A DNA stretch of 49,667 nt from positions 68,137-117,803 of the forward strand of contig CAJFUN010000045.1 in the NCBI GenBank assembly GCA_904420205.1. The letters run 5' to 3'. The notes beneath the pieces are model-generated. The model was given only the letters and a program-made list of their open reading frames with translations. It searched no databases and was not told where the DNA came from. A program made the position numbers and the translations under genes. The stretch's first letter is position 1. The number at the start of each line of letters is the position of its first letter. Shown here piece by piece: positions 16,575 through 25,697 of the stretch. Source of the DNA: Candidatus Parachristensenella avicola (lineage in GTDB: Bacteria > Bacillota > Clostridia > Christensenellales > UMGS416).

Positions 16575-18458
16575 TTAGGCCGACTGCGCTTGGCGCGCCG
16601 GATCCGGCTCCGCAAGGCCGCCCCGCGCCGTATCCATGACCGCCCACGTACGGTCACGCAGTTCATTCATCTGGGCGCGGTGGCTGAGTTCAGCAGCAGG
16701 CAATTGGGGCGGGCAGATTCGCACCGTGATCATCGGCTTTCTGCGGAATAGCCTGCGCCAGCCTGTTACCGGCCGGAAACAAACCACCACAGGCAGCACC
16801 GGAACACCGGCGTCCACGGCCACGCGGAAAGCGCCGTTTTTGAAAGGACGGAGTTTCTCATAATAGGGCCATAGGGCGCATTCGGGATAAAACTGCACAT
16901 ACTCGCCTTCGCCTACCGCCTGGCCCATCTGCTCCATAAAGGGCTGCAGGTTCTGCGGATGGTCAGGGATGGGGACGCCGCCCAAAAGACGAATCAATTT
17001 GCCCAGAAAGCCCATTTCCTCGTTGGCTTGCAAGGTCGTTATCTGCACCATCCGTGGGAAAAGAGCCAGCGATACATAGAGGCTGTCCAGCATATGGGCG
17101 TGGTTGCATACCACGACGGCGCCATCCAGATCCGCAAGGTTCTCCCGCCCTTCAATCCGTACGCCCGTGCCCAGCCAGTTCAGCGGAGTCAGGATCAAAA
17201 TGGCCAGCAGCCGGATTAATCCCTGGGCCAGTTCAAAGATTGGATTATGGTTGATATAGGCCGTGTTCGGATCCAGAAGCCGCGGTGACTTCTTCTGCGG
17301 ATGAAACAGGTGGGTATCCGGGGCCGGAAGCTTTGCCTTTTCATCTTCAATGGTTTGACGGTAAACTTCCTCAATCTGCGCCACCGATGCCTCCACGGAG
17401 AAAGATTCGCCGTATTGGGCATAGCGTTGGGACATCGCGGCCCTTTCCTGGGGGTGTTCGATCCAGTAATCGATCTTCCGGGCCAGATCCTGGGGATCGC
17501 CATGGGCAAAGAGGCTGCGCTCATCCAGGGCAAAGGCGCCGGTGGCCGAATGCGGCGAATCGCTGATGACCGGCACCAAGCCGCAGGCAAAGGCCTCAAT
17601 GCAGGAAATCGCCTCGGACTCCACATCCGCCGCGTGTACATATAAGTCCGATGAGCGGATCACGTTCACCAGGTCTTCCTTAGAATAGTAATCCATCACG
17701 GGCCGGTTGGGCAGCTGCTCGCCCAGGCGTTCCCATTCATATTGCTGGGGGCCGGTCCCTGCCAGCACCAGTTGGATCTTGTCGGCGTAGCGCGAAGCCG
17801 CCACCGCCTGAATCAATACGTCCTGGCGCTTTTCAACCGAATAGCGGCCCACCATCAGCACAACGATCTTATCCTTCCAAGCCGCAGGCCGCTTCCCCTC
17901 GCCCGGGGTGAAGATAGGGTCCACGCCGTTGGTGATGGGGTGCAGCTTAGCCTGGTATCCATGCTCCTCCAATTCCCGGGCCATAAAGGGCGTAGGGCAG
18001 TGGATATGGTCCACCTTGCCGAATACCCAGCGCTCAAAGAGCTTATACAGCGCATCCGCCGCCCACTGGCCGCGCAACCCAACATTCCATGAGATGTGTT
18101 CCGGCTGCATATGGAAAGCCGCCATCACAGGAATATTCATCTGATGAGCGACCTTTACCGCTTGCTTACCCAGCAGTAGGGGAAGATATACGTGGACGAG
18201 ATCCACACCTTCAAAGGCGCGACGCAGCACCGCCTCGTCGCCTTTTGCCAGGACAAACCCCTCTTTTTCGATCAGGCCCTGAAAAAAGGGAATGTGCATG
18301 GCGGGCACCTGGTAGATGTCGGGGCCCTCGCGGGAGCCAGCCGTTACAATCCGCACCTCATGGCCCCTGGCACGAAGGCACTCGACAAAGCGCTGCGCGG
18401 AAACCGACGTGCCGTTGGAATGGACGTCATAGAGGTCAATGACAAGCGCAATCTTCAT
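16575..18458 (-). CDS. Fused GT4 glycosyltransferase and PlsC-type acyltransferase
   Basis: This 627-aa protein joins two enzymes. Residues 1 to about 385 are a GT4 glycosyltransferase (N-terminal NGTSVSAQRFVECL loop; VGRYSVEKRQD; the E-x7-E motif ESEAISCIEAFACG), closest in pattern to glucosyltransferases of the 1,2-diacylglycerol type. After a linker and a hydrophobic stretch (LIRLLAILILTPLNWLG, about 427-443) residues 450-600 are a 1-acyl-glycerol-3-phosphate acyltransferase-like domain with H-x4-D (NHAHMLDS) and a YPECALW block in place of FPEGT. Both parts act at the inner membrane face on lipids, so a glycolipid synthase role is inferred. Promoter at 18521-18549. Confidence 0.85.
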   Translation of the reverse strand: MKIALVIDLYDVHSNGTSVSAQRFVECLRARGHEVRIVTAGSREGPDIYQVPAMHIPFFQGLIEKEGFVLAKGDEAVLRRAFEGVDLVHVYLPLLLGKQAVKVAHQMNIPVMAAFHMQPEHISWNVGLRGQWAADALYKLFERWVFGKVDHIHCPTPFMARELEEHGYQAKLHPITNGVDPIFTPGEGKRPAAWKDKIVVLMVGRYSVEKRQDVLIQAVAASRYADKIQLVLAGTGPQQYEWERLGEQLPNRPVMDYYSKEDLVNVIRSSDLYVHAADVESEAISCIEAFACGLVPVISDSPHSATGAFALDERSLFAHGDPQDLARKIDYWIEHPQERAAMSQRYAQYGESFSVEASVAQIEEVYRQTIEDEKAKLPAPDTHLFHPQKKSPRLLDPNTAYINHNPIFELAQGLIRLLAILILTPLNWLGTGVRIEGRENLADLDGAVVVCNHAHMLDSLYVSLALFPRMVQITTLQANEEMGFLGKLIRLLGGVPIPDHPQNLQPFMEQMGQAVGEGEYVQFYPECALWPYYEKLRPFKNGAFRVAVDAGVPVLPVVVCFRPVTGWRRLFRRKPMITVRICPPQLPAAELSHRAQMNELRDRTWAVMDTARGGLAEPDPARQAQSA

Positions 18459-18520
18459 AATCCTTCTTCTCCTTCATCCGGCAAGCCTTTCTTCCCTATG
18501 CTTCCCGGTAAATTACAATT

Positions 18521-18549
18521 ATCATACCCGTTTTTTATTATTCTCACAA
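18521..18549 (-). promoter_or_regulatory. Promoter of the GT4-PlsC gene
   Basis: Minus strand: TTGTGA, 17 bases, TATGAT, 62 bases before the start codon. Confidence 0.55.
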
Positions 18550-18645
18550 TCCAAACCATGCTCATTACCCCCACATCACCTGTTCAAATGTCGGCACGCC
18601 GGGATGAACGCGCGGCGAAACCGGACGAAACATTATCGCGGCATC

Positions 18646-18674
18646 TTTCTTTTATCCGGCGAATTCGGTATAAT
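18646..18674 (+). promoter_or_regulatory. Promoter of the TIM-barrel isomerase gene
   Basis: A perfect TATAAT at 18669-18674 lies 38 bases before the GTG start; the -35 region at 17 bases is only TTTCTT. Confidence 0.45.
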
Positions 18675-18712
18675 AAGAGCAACGCTATGGACAAACAAAG
18701 GAGGTATGATCC

Positions 18713-19681
18713 GTGAAATTATCCGTATTCGCCGTTTGCCTGGCCGATCGATCCCTTAAGGACGCACTGGCCTACCTCAAGGAAAAAGGCGTGCAGGCAG
18801 TGGAAATCGGCTGCGGCGGTTTCCCCGGCAAAGCCCACTGCGACCCGGAGGTACTGCTGAACGACCCCTCGAAACTTGCCGAATTTAAGGCTACCATTGA
18901 GGATTCCGGCATTGAGCTAGCCGCGCTGAGCACCCATGGCAACTGCGTCCATCCCGACCCTGCCGTGGCCGCAACCTTTGAGAAGGATTACCACAACGCC
19001 GTACTGCTGGCCGAAAAGCTGGGAATCAACCGGATTGTAACCTTTTCCGGCTGTCCCGGTGGCTCTCCGGCCGATCGCACGCCCAACTGGGTGACCTGCC
19101 CCTGGCCGGACGACTTCAGCCACATCTTAGAATATCAGTGGAACGACGTGCTGATCCCCTACTGGAAAAAGGCCTCTGCCTTTGCCATGGATCACGGCAT
19201 CACCCGAATCGCGTTAGAAATGCATCCCGGCTTCTGCGTCTATAACCCGGAAAGCATGATGAAGCTGCGCAACGCCGTAGGCGGCACCATTATGGGCGCT
19301 AATTTCGATCCCTCCCACCTTTTCTGGCAGGGTATCGATCCGGTGGCCGCAATTCGGTACTTGGGCGACGCCATCCATTTCTTCCATGCCAAGGATACGA
19401 AGATCGACGCCATCAATACCGCTGCCAACGGCGTGCTGGATACCAAGCACTATGCAGACGAAATCCATCGTGCCTGGATCTTCCGGTCCGTAGGTTACGG
19501 GCATGATTATCAGCTTTGGAAGGATATCGTCTCCAACCTGCGCATGGTCGGCTATGATGACGTCATGTCCATCGAGCATGAGGATTCGCTCATGACGCCC
19601 ATGGAGGGACTGGAAAAGGCGATCACCTTCCTGCAGCAGGTCATGACCTTTGAGTCTAAGGGCGAAATGTGGTGGGCATAG
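18713..19681 (+). CDS. Sugar phosphate isomerase/epimerase family protein
   Basis: The 322-aa protein is a xylose-isomerase-like TIM barrel. Candidate metal ligands are the glutamate in RIALEMHPG, the aspartate and histidine in GANFDPSHLFWQG, the histidine in IHFFHAKDTK and the late glutamate in MSIEHEDS; this set is typical of the IolE/AP-endonuclease-2 superfamily. The reaction is a ketose or inositol-derivative epimerisation or dehydration; the substrate is unknown. Start is GTG at 18713 after AAAGGAGG. It is monocistronic and ends before a bidirectional terminator. Confidence 0.88.
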   Translation: MKLSVFAVCLADRSLKDALAYLKEKGVQAVEIGCGGFPGKAHCDPEVLLNDPSKLAEFKATIEDSGIELAALSTHGNCVHPDPAVAATFEKDYHNAVLLAEKLGINRIVTFSGCPGGSPADRTPNWVTCPWPDDFSHILEYQWNDVLIPYWKKASAFAMDHGITRIALEMHPGFCVYNPESMMKLRNAVGGTIMGANFDPSHLFWQGIDPVAAIRYLGDAIHFFHAKDTKIDAINTAANGVLDTKHYADEIHRAWIFRSVGYGHDYQLWKDIVSNLRMVGYDDVMSIEHEDSLMTPMEGLEKAITFLQQVMTFESKGEMWWA

Positions 19682-19736
19682 GAAAGAAAGCGGAACCACT
19701 CACCCCATATCATAGTACGCTGTAGCGCGTAATTTC

Positions 19737-19763
19737 AAAAACCGGCTCTCGGAGCCGGTTTTT
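19737..19763. terminator. Bidirectional terminator
   Basis: A 12-bp stem AAAAACCGGCTC with a TCG loop and T-runs on both strands (TTTTTT on plus, TTTTTG on minus). It ends the isomerase transcript from the left and the minus-strand unit 19737-19980 from the right. Confidence 0.9.
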
Positions 19764-19980
19764 TATTATCTCTATTATGTATCCCTGCGCGCAAGCATGC
19801 CGCCCTCAACACCAAGCGACTTTGAAACGAAGTCAACGCAAGCCGGAACGCTTGTATCCGTCGCATCACCCATCGGCGCCACACCATAGAAATCGCCAAG
19901 TTCGCAATTGTAGACATCAAATAGCAATTCAGAACAATAAGCATGGACACGCTTGTAGATTCCTCTCTTGACATCAATTT
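19737..19980 (-). ncRNA. Candidate structured noncoding RNA, about 245 nt
   Basis: A minus-strand unit between a promoter (TTGCTA-17-TATAAT, 20016 to 19988) and a strong terminator. The predicted RNA begins near 19980. Hairpins seen: AAGCGT/ATGCTT (19954-19939), AATTG/CAATT (19929-19906), CAAGC/GCTTG (19854-19839) and GACTT/AAGTC (19834-19818), plus the terminator. GACATCAA occurs twice (19913, 19970; plus-strand reading). One frame is open for 67 codons (19978-19775, ending just before the terminator) but has a stop upstream and no ATG, GTG or TTG start or ribosome-binding site near its beginning. A structured RNA, possibly of the raiA/ARRPOF class known from anaerobic Firmicutes, is my best reading; a decayed gene end is the alternative. 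Confidence 0.55.
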
Positions 19981-20016
19981 ATGATTGATTATACTAATTA
20001 TGGGATATTTTAGCAA
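19968..20016. promoter_or_regulatory. Divergent promoters sharing one -10 region
   Basis: Plus strand: TTGACA 19968-19973, 16 bases, TATACT 19990-19995, aimed at the surface-protein gene. Minus strand: TTGCTA (20016-20011), 17 bases, TATAAT (19993-19988), aimed at the candidate RNA. The two -10 boxes overlap by four bases, so only one polymerase can open this DNA at a time. Confidence 0.7.
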
Positions 20017-20071
20017 TTTTTATATCCCAAAAGCGGACCAGCCCGCAAACTTTACAAGGAGGAAAAGGCAG

Positions 20072-23000
20072 ATGGGTAAACGATTACTTGCCAGCATGCT
20101 GGCCGTCTGCGTAGCCGTCGTGCTATTGCCAGGCATGGTTTTAGCCGGTACGGATGACGGCAGCAGTACGGTTCCTTCCACCACAGCTTCCATCAGCACC
20201 ACCCCCAGCGCACCTGGGGATGGTAGCGCCGACGGCAGCCTTGATGGAGACGGGACCCCTGGCGAAAATGCAGGCGAAACTACGACGACCACCACCACGA
20301 CTCCGGCCGCTACCGAACCTTCGGCAGCGCAGGCGATTCAGAGCCGCATCGACGCGCTTCCTGAGGCGGATTCGCTTTCTGGAATGGATGCCGAGCAGCT
20401 TGCGCAGCTGCAAAAAGAGGTCAGCGAAATCTATGCCGCCCTTGACGGCCTTGCCGAAGGGAAGGATACCCTTGATACCGCCAAGCTGGATGCGGTGTCG
20501 GCATACTTTTCGACTGCTGCCAATAGCTCGACGGTAAAGGCGGACGGGATTGACACGATCGACAAGCTGAAGGCCGCGCTGGAGGCCGGCGGCACCGTCG
20601 AACTCACCGACGATATCGCCTATGATACGCGGGTCGATATTACGATCACCCAACCCGTCACGTTGGATCTGAAAGGCCATACGGTAGAAGAAACTTATGG
20701 CGGCATCAACCATTTCCTGATGACGATCAAGGGCGGTTCCCTGACCCTGACCGATTCGGTCGGCGGCGGCGCGCTGATCGCCAGCCACGCCTCCTATGGC
20801 TATGGCATTCGGCTGTATAGCAATTCCACTTTCATCATGAATGGCGGTACAATCCGCACCAGCCAGGAAACGGTGGATCTCTATGACAGCGTTTCCAACG
20901 TTAAGGTGGAAATCAACGGTGGCAGTCTGATCTCCACCGCCGACAGCACGATGGGCATTCGCGGTAGCCAGAATGTGGATGTAGACATCAAAGGCGGCAC
21001 GATGGAATCATCGGGCCGTGTGGGCTTCTATATCAGCAGCTACCAGAAGGATGCCATCGATCTTGACATCACCGACGGCTCCATCGTCAGCAATGGCGGC
21101 AGCGCGCTGCAGATCTACAGCGGCGCCAATGTGACCGTCAGCGGCAACGCCAGCATCTCCGCACCTAGCTCCACGGCTATCCAGGTGCAGGGCGGCGTCA
21201 CCGGCTCAGAATCCACGCTGACCGTGAACGGCGGTGCCATTACCGGAAGCGGATATGGCGTCACTGTGGACGACGCGGCAAAGCTAACCATGAACGACGG
21301 CTCGATTACCGCGAAGACCGGCTCAGCAGTATGCGCCTATGAAAACGCCACCGTGGATGTAACCGGCGGTAAATTGACCGGGGCAACAGGCAAAGACGCC
21401 ATCAAGGCCGGCAGCGGCGACTCGCCCTCGATCACCGTGACCGGCGGCACCTTCAGCAGCAATGTAGATGCATATATCCCCGACGGCCTTGGGATTCAGC
21501 AAAATCCGGACGGCACTTTTACGGTTACCCGGCTTGACGTGGTATACCTGGGCGGTGCGGGTGCGTCGGATACCAACACCGGCGCGGATGCCGCAAATCC
21601 GGTAAAAACGCTGGATAAGGCGCTGTCCATTCTCGCCGAAGGCGGTACGGTTGTGGTAGGCGGAACGATCTATCTGAACAGCGATACGGCGCTATCCAAC
21701 CTTACCTTCGAGCGCGGATCCGGCTTTACCGGCACCCTTCTCAACGTATCCAACGCTGAACTGACGCTGACCGGCGTAACCTTGGATGGAAAAAGCTTGA
21801 ATGCCAGCGGCCAGCTGGTCTCGCTTAGCCGCGCTACCTTGAACATTGCCGAAGGCACTACCCTGAAAAACAACCAAGCGACCGCTATCAATGCATTTCA
21901 GGAATCTTCCATCAATATGACCGGCGGCAGCATTGAGAGCAATACCGGTACCGATGGCGGCGGCATCTATGCTTACGGCGCCACCCTGAACCTGACCGGC
22001 GGTACAATCGCTAACAACAGTGCCGACGTTGGCGGCGGACTTTGCGTCCTGGGCGGCTGCACGGTAACGCTGGACGGCACGCAGATTACTGGCAACACCG
22101 CGCAAGCTCGTGGCGGCGGCGTCTATGTGGAAGGAATGAATAACGGCCCATCGGTCTTTACCATGAAGAGCGGCACGATCTCTGGAAACGCCTACGCAGG
22201 CGAAGGCTTTGACGGCGCCGGTATCTGCGCCTGGGGCAGCGGTTACGAAACCACCATCGACATCCAGGGCGGTTCCATTACCGGCAATACCGGAGCCGAC
22301 GGCGAGTATTCCGCTGGCACCGCTATTTCCTTGAATGGAAGGGGTTCGTATCCCAGCCTCAAGCTAAGCGGCAGCCCGACCATCCAAGGGGATGTATTCC
22401 TTTGGGATGAAGAGACGGAGGGCCCCGTCATCCAAGTTACCGGCAGCTTTACGCCGGCTAATCCTGTCAGCGTTCAGGCCAACTATTTCACTGAGGGCAC
22501 AACGGCTGTAACCTATGCCGCGGGCCTTGAGCCCGATCTCAGCCAGTTTGCATCCGTTGATGCGCGGATGGGCCTGGCTCAGGATGGGCAGGATCTCAAG
22601 TGGGTCGAGCTCTACCGGGTTGTCTTTAAGACCAGCAACAACCAAACGACCTACAAGTCGATTTATGTGCAGCCCAATGGGAAAATCCCGGCCGATGCAG
22701 CGCCCGCGCCCACCCTGGAAGGCTATACGCTGGCAGGCTGGATCCCCTATGGCGGCAGCACGCTTTGGGATTTTGAAACCAATACCGTTGGAAAATCGCC
22801 GATGTCGCTGCTGGCTGCCTGGCAACTGAACCCGCCCACGGTCGCCCTCTCCGCTGATAAGGCGGCTGTGCATGTCGGCGAAAGCATCACGCTGACCGCT
22901 ACGCCGGATCATCCGATCAAAAACGCGGTCTACAGCTACGCATGGTACAAAGACGGCGAACTGCTGGAAGGCGAGACTGCCTCCACCCTGACCGTAACAG

Positions 23001-23629
23001 AGAGCGGCAGCTATACGGTCAAAGTTGCGGCCACCGTTGGAAGCCAGACCTCGACGGTCGAAAGCGAAGCGGTCGCCTGCACGGTTGAAGCGCACACATC
23101 TGGCGGCGATTGGCAATACGACGAAAATAACCACTGGCATACCTGCTCCGTGTGCGGCAAGCCTATAGATCAGGCCGCCCATGAGAGCGACGGAGGCGTC
23201 ATCACAACAGAGCCCACGGAAACTGAGGCCGACATGATGACCTATAGTTGCAAGGTATGCGGAAAAGTGCTGAAAACCGAAACGATACCTGCCCATGGCC
23301 ATAGCTATGACGAAAAATGGAGCATGGATGCGTCCGGACATTGGCATGCCTGCACGGTGTGCGGCGACAAGACGGATTTCGCAGGTCACACTTGGAGCGC
23401 CTGGACGACGGTGAAATCGCCTACGGAAACCGAGGCTGGTAGCCGTGAGCGGACTTGCTCAATCTGCGGCTATAAGCAGACAGAGAAGCTAGCTGCTACC
23501 GGGACCACGCCGCAGACAAGCGATCCTCATCAGACCGCGCTCTTCGTGGGGCTGATGCTGGCTAGCGCTGCGGGCCTGGCGATTGTTATCGTAATGAAAA
23601 AGCGCGACCATTCGTTTGGGAAGCGCTAA
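20072..23629 (+). CDS. Large beta-helix cell-surface protein with C-terminal anchor
   Basis: Start at ATG 20072 (AAGGAGG upstream), giving 1185 aa; an earlier in-frame start lacks a ribosome-binding site. Order: signal peptide (MGKRLLASMLAVCVAVVLLP, residues 1-25); a Thr-rich linker; two long parallel beta-helix regions (about 140-490 and 510-830) with many NGGSI/TGGTI turns; an InlB-like B-repeat (VVFKTSNNQTTYKSI to LLAAW); an Ig-like domain (VALSADKAAVHVGE); two cysteine/histidine modules (HWHTCSVCGK, HWHACTVCGD) with a CSICGY end; and PQTSD followed by a membrane segment and KKR tail, a degenerate sortase-type signal. It is probably an adhesin or carbohydrate-binding protein exposed on the wall. 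Confidence 0.88.
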   Translation: MGKRLLASMLAVCVAVVLLPGMVLAGTDDGSSTVPSTTASISTTPSAPGDGSADGSLDGDGTPGENAGETTTTTTTTPAATEPSAAQAIQSRIDALPEADSLSGMDAEQLAQLQKEVSEIYAALDGLAEGKDTLDTAKLDAVSAYFSTAANSSTVKADGIDTIDKLKAALEAGGTVELTDDIAYDTRVDITITQPVTLDLKGHTVEETYGGINHFLMTIKGGSLTLTDSVGGGALIASHASYGYGIRLYSNSTFIMNGGTIRTSQETVDLYDSVSNVKVEINGGSLISTADSTMGIRGSQNVDVDIKGGTMESSGRVGFYISSYQKDAIDLDITDGSIVSNGGSALQIYSGANVTVSGNASISAPSSTAIQVQGGVTGSESTLTVNGGAITGSGYGVTVDDAAKLTMNDGSITAKTGSAVCAYENATVDVTGGKLTGATGKDAIKAGSGDSPSITVTGGTFSSNVDAYIPDGLGIQQNPDGTFTVTRLDVVYLGGAGASDTNTGADAANPVKTLDKALSILAEGGTVVVGGTIYLNSDTALSNLTFERGSGFTGTLLNVSNAELTLTGVTLDGKSLNASGQLVSLSRATLNIAEGTTLKNNQATAINAFQESSINMTGGSIESNTGTDGGGIYAYGATLNLTGGTIANNSADVGGGLCVLGGCTVTLDGTQITGNTAQARGGGVYVEGMNNGPSVFTMKSGTISGNAYAGEGFDGAGICAWGSGYETTIDIQGGSITGNTGADGEYSAGTAISLNGRGSYPSLKLSGSPTIQGDVFLWDEETEGPVIQVTGSFTPANPVSVQANYFTEGTTAVTYAAGLEPDLSQFASVDARMGLAQDGQDLKWVELYRVVFKTSNNQTTYKSIYVQPNGKIPADAAPAPTLEGYTLAGWIPYGGSTLWDFETNTVGKSPMSLLAAWQLNPPTVALSADKAAVHVGESITLTATPDHPIKNAVYSYAWYKDGELLEGETASTLTVTESGSYTVKVAATVGSQTSTVESEAVACTVEAHTSGGDWQYDENNHWHTCSVCGKPIDQAAHESDGGVITTEPTETEADMMTYSCKVCGKVLKTETIPAHGHSYDEKWSMDASGHWHACTVCGDKTDFAGHTWSAWTTVKSPTETEAGSRERTCSICGYKQTEKLAATGTTPQTSDPHQTALFVGLMLASAAGLAIVIVMKKRDHSFGKR

Positions 23630-23642
23630 TCCCTGAAAAAGC

Positions 23643-23676
23643 AAAGGGTTCGGCGGAATATTCCGCTGAACCCTTT
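23643..23676. terminator. Bidirectional terminator after the surface-protein gene
   Basis: Stem AAAGGGTTC-G-GCGGAATATTCCGC-T-GAACCCTTT followed by ATTTTT, between convergent genes. Confidence 0.85.
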
Positions 23677-23699
23677 ATTTTTCGCTTATTTACCGGGCG

Positions 23700-25064
23700 T
23701 CAGTTGCGCAGGCTATGAATCGGCGCAGGGATGCGCCCGCCCCGTGCGATAAAGTCCTGGCACCCATAGCCGTTAACGCTCATGCAGTAAGCATGGCCTA
23801 ACAACCCGCCAAACTCTACCCGGTCGCCCACGCCCTTACCCGGCACGGGAATAATGCGCACTGCTGTGGTCTTTTGATTGATCACACCGATCGCCGCTTC
23901 ATCAGCAATGATGGCCGACAGTGTTTCCGCGCTGGTATCGCCGGGCACGGCAATCATGTCCAGTCCCACTGAGCACACGCAGGTCATAGCCTCCAGCTTT
24001 TCCAGCGAGAGCGCACCGATACGGGCCGCTTCAATCATACCTGCGTCCTCGCTGACGGGGATAAAAGCGCCGCTTAATCCGCCCACATGGTTGGAAGCCA
24101 TCACGCCGCCTTTTTTCACCGCATCGTTCAGCAGGGCCAAGGCCGCGGTAGTGCCCGGCGCGCCGGCATATTCTAACCCCATCTCCGTAAGGATATGCGC
24201 TACCGAGTCGCCCACAGCGGGCGTCGGCGCCAGCGAGAGATCCACTATGCCAAAGGGGACGTTCAGGCGCTTGGAGGCCTCCTGCGCCACCAGCTGCCCT
24301 ACCCGCGTAATGCGGAAAGCCGTACGCTTGATGGTCTCCGCCACTACGTCGAAGCTCTGGCCTTTTACTTTCTCCAGGGCAGATTTCACCACGCCAGGGC
24401 CGGAAACGCCCACATTGACGACGCATTCCGGTTCGCCCACGCCATGGAATGCACCGGCCATAAAGGGATTATCCTCCACCGCATTGGCAAAGGCCACCAG
24501 TTTTGCCGCTCCCAACCCATCCTGATCGGCCGTCAGGCGAGCTGTCTGCTGAATGACGCGGCCCATCTGGGCTACGGCGTCCATATTAATGCCCGTCTTG
24601 GTCGTCGCCACATTCACTGAAGCGCAGACCCGCTCCGTCTCGGCCAGCGCCTGGGGGATGGATGCGATCAATGCATGATCGCCGCCGGTATATCCCTTGT
24701 GCACCAGCGCGCTGAAGCCTCCGATAAAGTTCACGCCCACTTCGCGCGCCGCTCTATCCATGGCCTGCGCCAGCGGCACATAGTCCTGAGCACCTGAAGC
24801 CTCGCCCACGATAGCCGCCGGCGTCACTGAAATGCGTTTATTGACGATGGGAATACCCAGCTCGTCCTCAATGGCTTCGCCCACCTTCACGAGATTCCTC
24901 GCCTGACGGGTAATCTTGTCATATACCCGCCGTGCCGTTTCCTCCATGCTGGCCGCCGCACAGTCCCGCAGGGAAATGCCCATGGTAATGGTGCGGATAT
25001 CCAAATTCTCTTCTTCGATCATGCGGAGGGTATCCATGATCTCTCTTTGCTCTAAACTGATCAT
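23700..25064 (-). CDS. UPF0210 / PFL-family protein (DUF711)
   Basis: The 454-aa protein is a full-length UPF0210 member: it begins [29 protein letters not shown] and carries the family blocks [23 protein letters not shown] and [19 protein letters not shown]. The structure of relatives resembles pyruvate formate-lyase barrels, but no reaction has been shown and the glycyl-radical loop is absent. It is co-transcribed with the ACT-domain gene (11-base gap), as in many Firmicutes, which suggests the ACT protein senses a small molecule for it. Confidence 0.92.
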   Translation of the reverse strand: MISLEQREIMDTLRMIEEENLDIRTITMGISLRDCAAASMEETARRVYDKITRQARNLVKVGEAIEDELGIPIVNKRISVTPAAIVGEASGAQDYVPLAQAMDRAAREVGVNFIGGFSALVHKGYTGGDHALIASIPQALAETERVCASVNVATTKTGINMDAVAQMGRVIQQTARLTADQDGLGAAKLVAFANAVEDNPFMAGAFHGVGEPECVVNVGVSGPGVVKSALEKVKGQSFDVVAETIKRTAFRITRVGQLVAQEASKRLNVPFGIVDLSLAPTPAVGDSVAHILTEMGLEYAGAPGTTAALALLNDAVKKGGVMASNHVGGLSGAFIPVSEDAGMIEAARIGALSLEKLEAMTCVCSVGLDMIAVPGDTSAETLSAIIADEAAIGVINQKTTAVRIIPVPGKGVGDRVEFGGLLGHAYCMSVNGYGCQDFIARGGRIPAPIHSLRN

Positions 25065-25075
25065 TGCGCGCTCCC

Positions 25076-25348
25076 TTAAATCCGATGCATGGACCGGAAG
25101 ATGTCCTCATGCTGAATACGGATGGAGAGCTCCATCTCCTCCCCCAGCCGGTCGAGCGCTTCCTTCAAATCATGATAGGATGTGGTCAGTCCCTGGGTAT
25201 CCACCAACATGACCATGGTGAAGTATTCCTGCATAATCGTTTGATTGATATCCAGGATATTAACGCCATACTTTGCCAGCAGCACCGCCACGTTGGCAAT
25301 GATGCCCACCTTATCATGACCAACCACTGTCACAATCGATTTAACCAT
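25076..25348 (-). CDS. ACT-domain protein, UPF0237 family
   Basis: The 90-aa protein is a single ACT domain extended at its C-terminus ([20 protein letters not shown], then [11 protein letters not shown] and a MVMLVD strand), typical of the UPF0237 family. ACT domains bind amino acids or related ligands, here probably as a dimer. It leads the UPF0210 gene, with a strong AAGGAGG site and a promoter at 25396-25424. Confidence 0.92.
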   Translation of the reverse strand: MVKSIVTVVGHDKVGIIANVAVLLAKYGVNILDINQTIMQEYFTMVMLVDTQGLTTSYHDLKEALDRLGEEMELSIRIQHEDIFRSMHRI

Positions 25349-25395
25349 CTTGTCCTCCTTGCGCTTGTCTGCCGGCGTTTGCCGGGTATGTCCTT

Positions 25396-25424
25396 ATTTT
25401 ATCTGTTTCTGGCGCTAAGAGCAA
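25396..25424 (-). promoter_or_regulatory. Promoter of the ACT-UPF0210 operon
   Basis: Minus strand: TTGCTC, 17 bases, TAAAAT. Confidence 0.6.
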
Positions 25425-25643
25425 CTGTAAATCCTACCGAATCCCCGGCCAAAATGTGTCCCTTTTATCCTTCTGATGCTCCCCCATGGGTTTCGCTTCC
25501 ACCAATCTTTCCCTCGTATTGTTATATAATTATCATGATGATTGCGCGCCGCAGGGAAAATCTATATATCTTTCCTTAAATGCGAAATCCTTCTCACTTA
25601 ATTTCATGGATATCGAAAATTCAACCCCATAATTCACAAATTA

Positions 25644-25661
25644 TTGTTATTTTTTTAACGT
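25644..25661. promoter_or_regulatory. Candidate Rex operator
   Basis: TTGTTAT-TTTT-TTAACGT matches 11 of 14 fixed positions of the Rex consensus (TTGTTAA-N4-TTAACAA). It ends 7 bases before the -35 box of the alcohol dehydrogenase gene. Rex represses fermentative alcohol dehydrogenases when NADH is low. Confidence 0.5.
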
Positions 25662-25668
25662 TAAATTC

Positions 25669-25697
25669 TTGACATTCCATTCCGACAGCGGTACAAT
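25669..25697 (+). promoter_or_regulatory. Promoter of the alcohol dehydrogenase gene
   Basis: TTGACA 25669-25674, 17 bases, TACAAT 25692-25697. Confidence 0.85.

Noticed and set aside
19735..20016. Minus-strand frame of 93 codons (MLKYPIISIINHKLMSREE)
   Set aside because: It begins upstream of the predicted transcript start and its end is encoded by the terminator stem; better explained by the RNA unit.
22364..23389. Long minus-strand open frame of 341 codons
   Set aside because: It mirrors the GC-biased codons of the beta-helix surface protein gene and has no start context.
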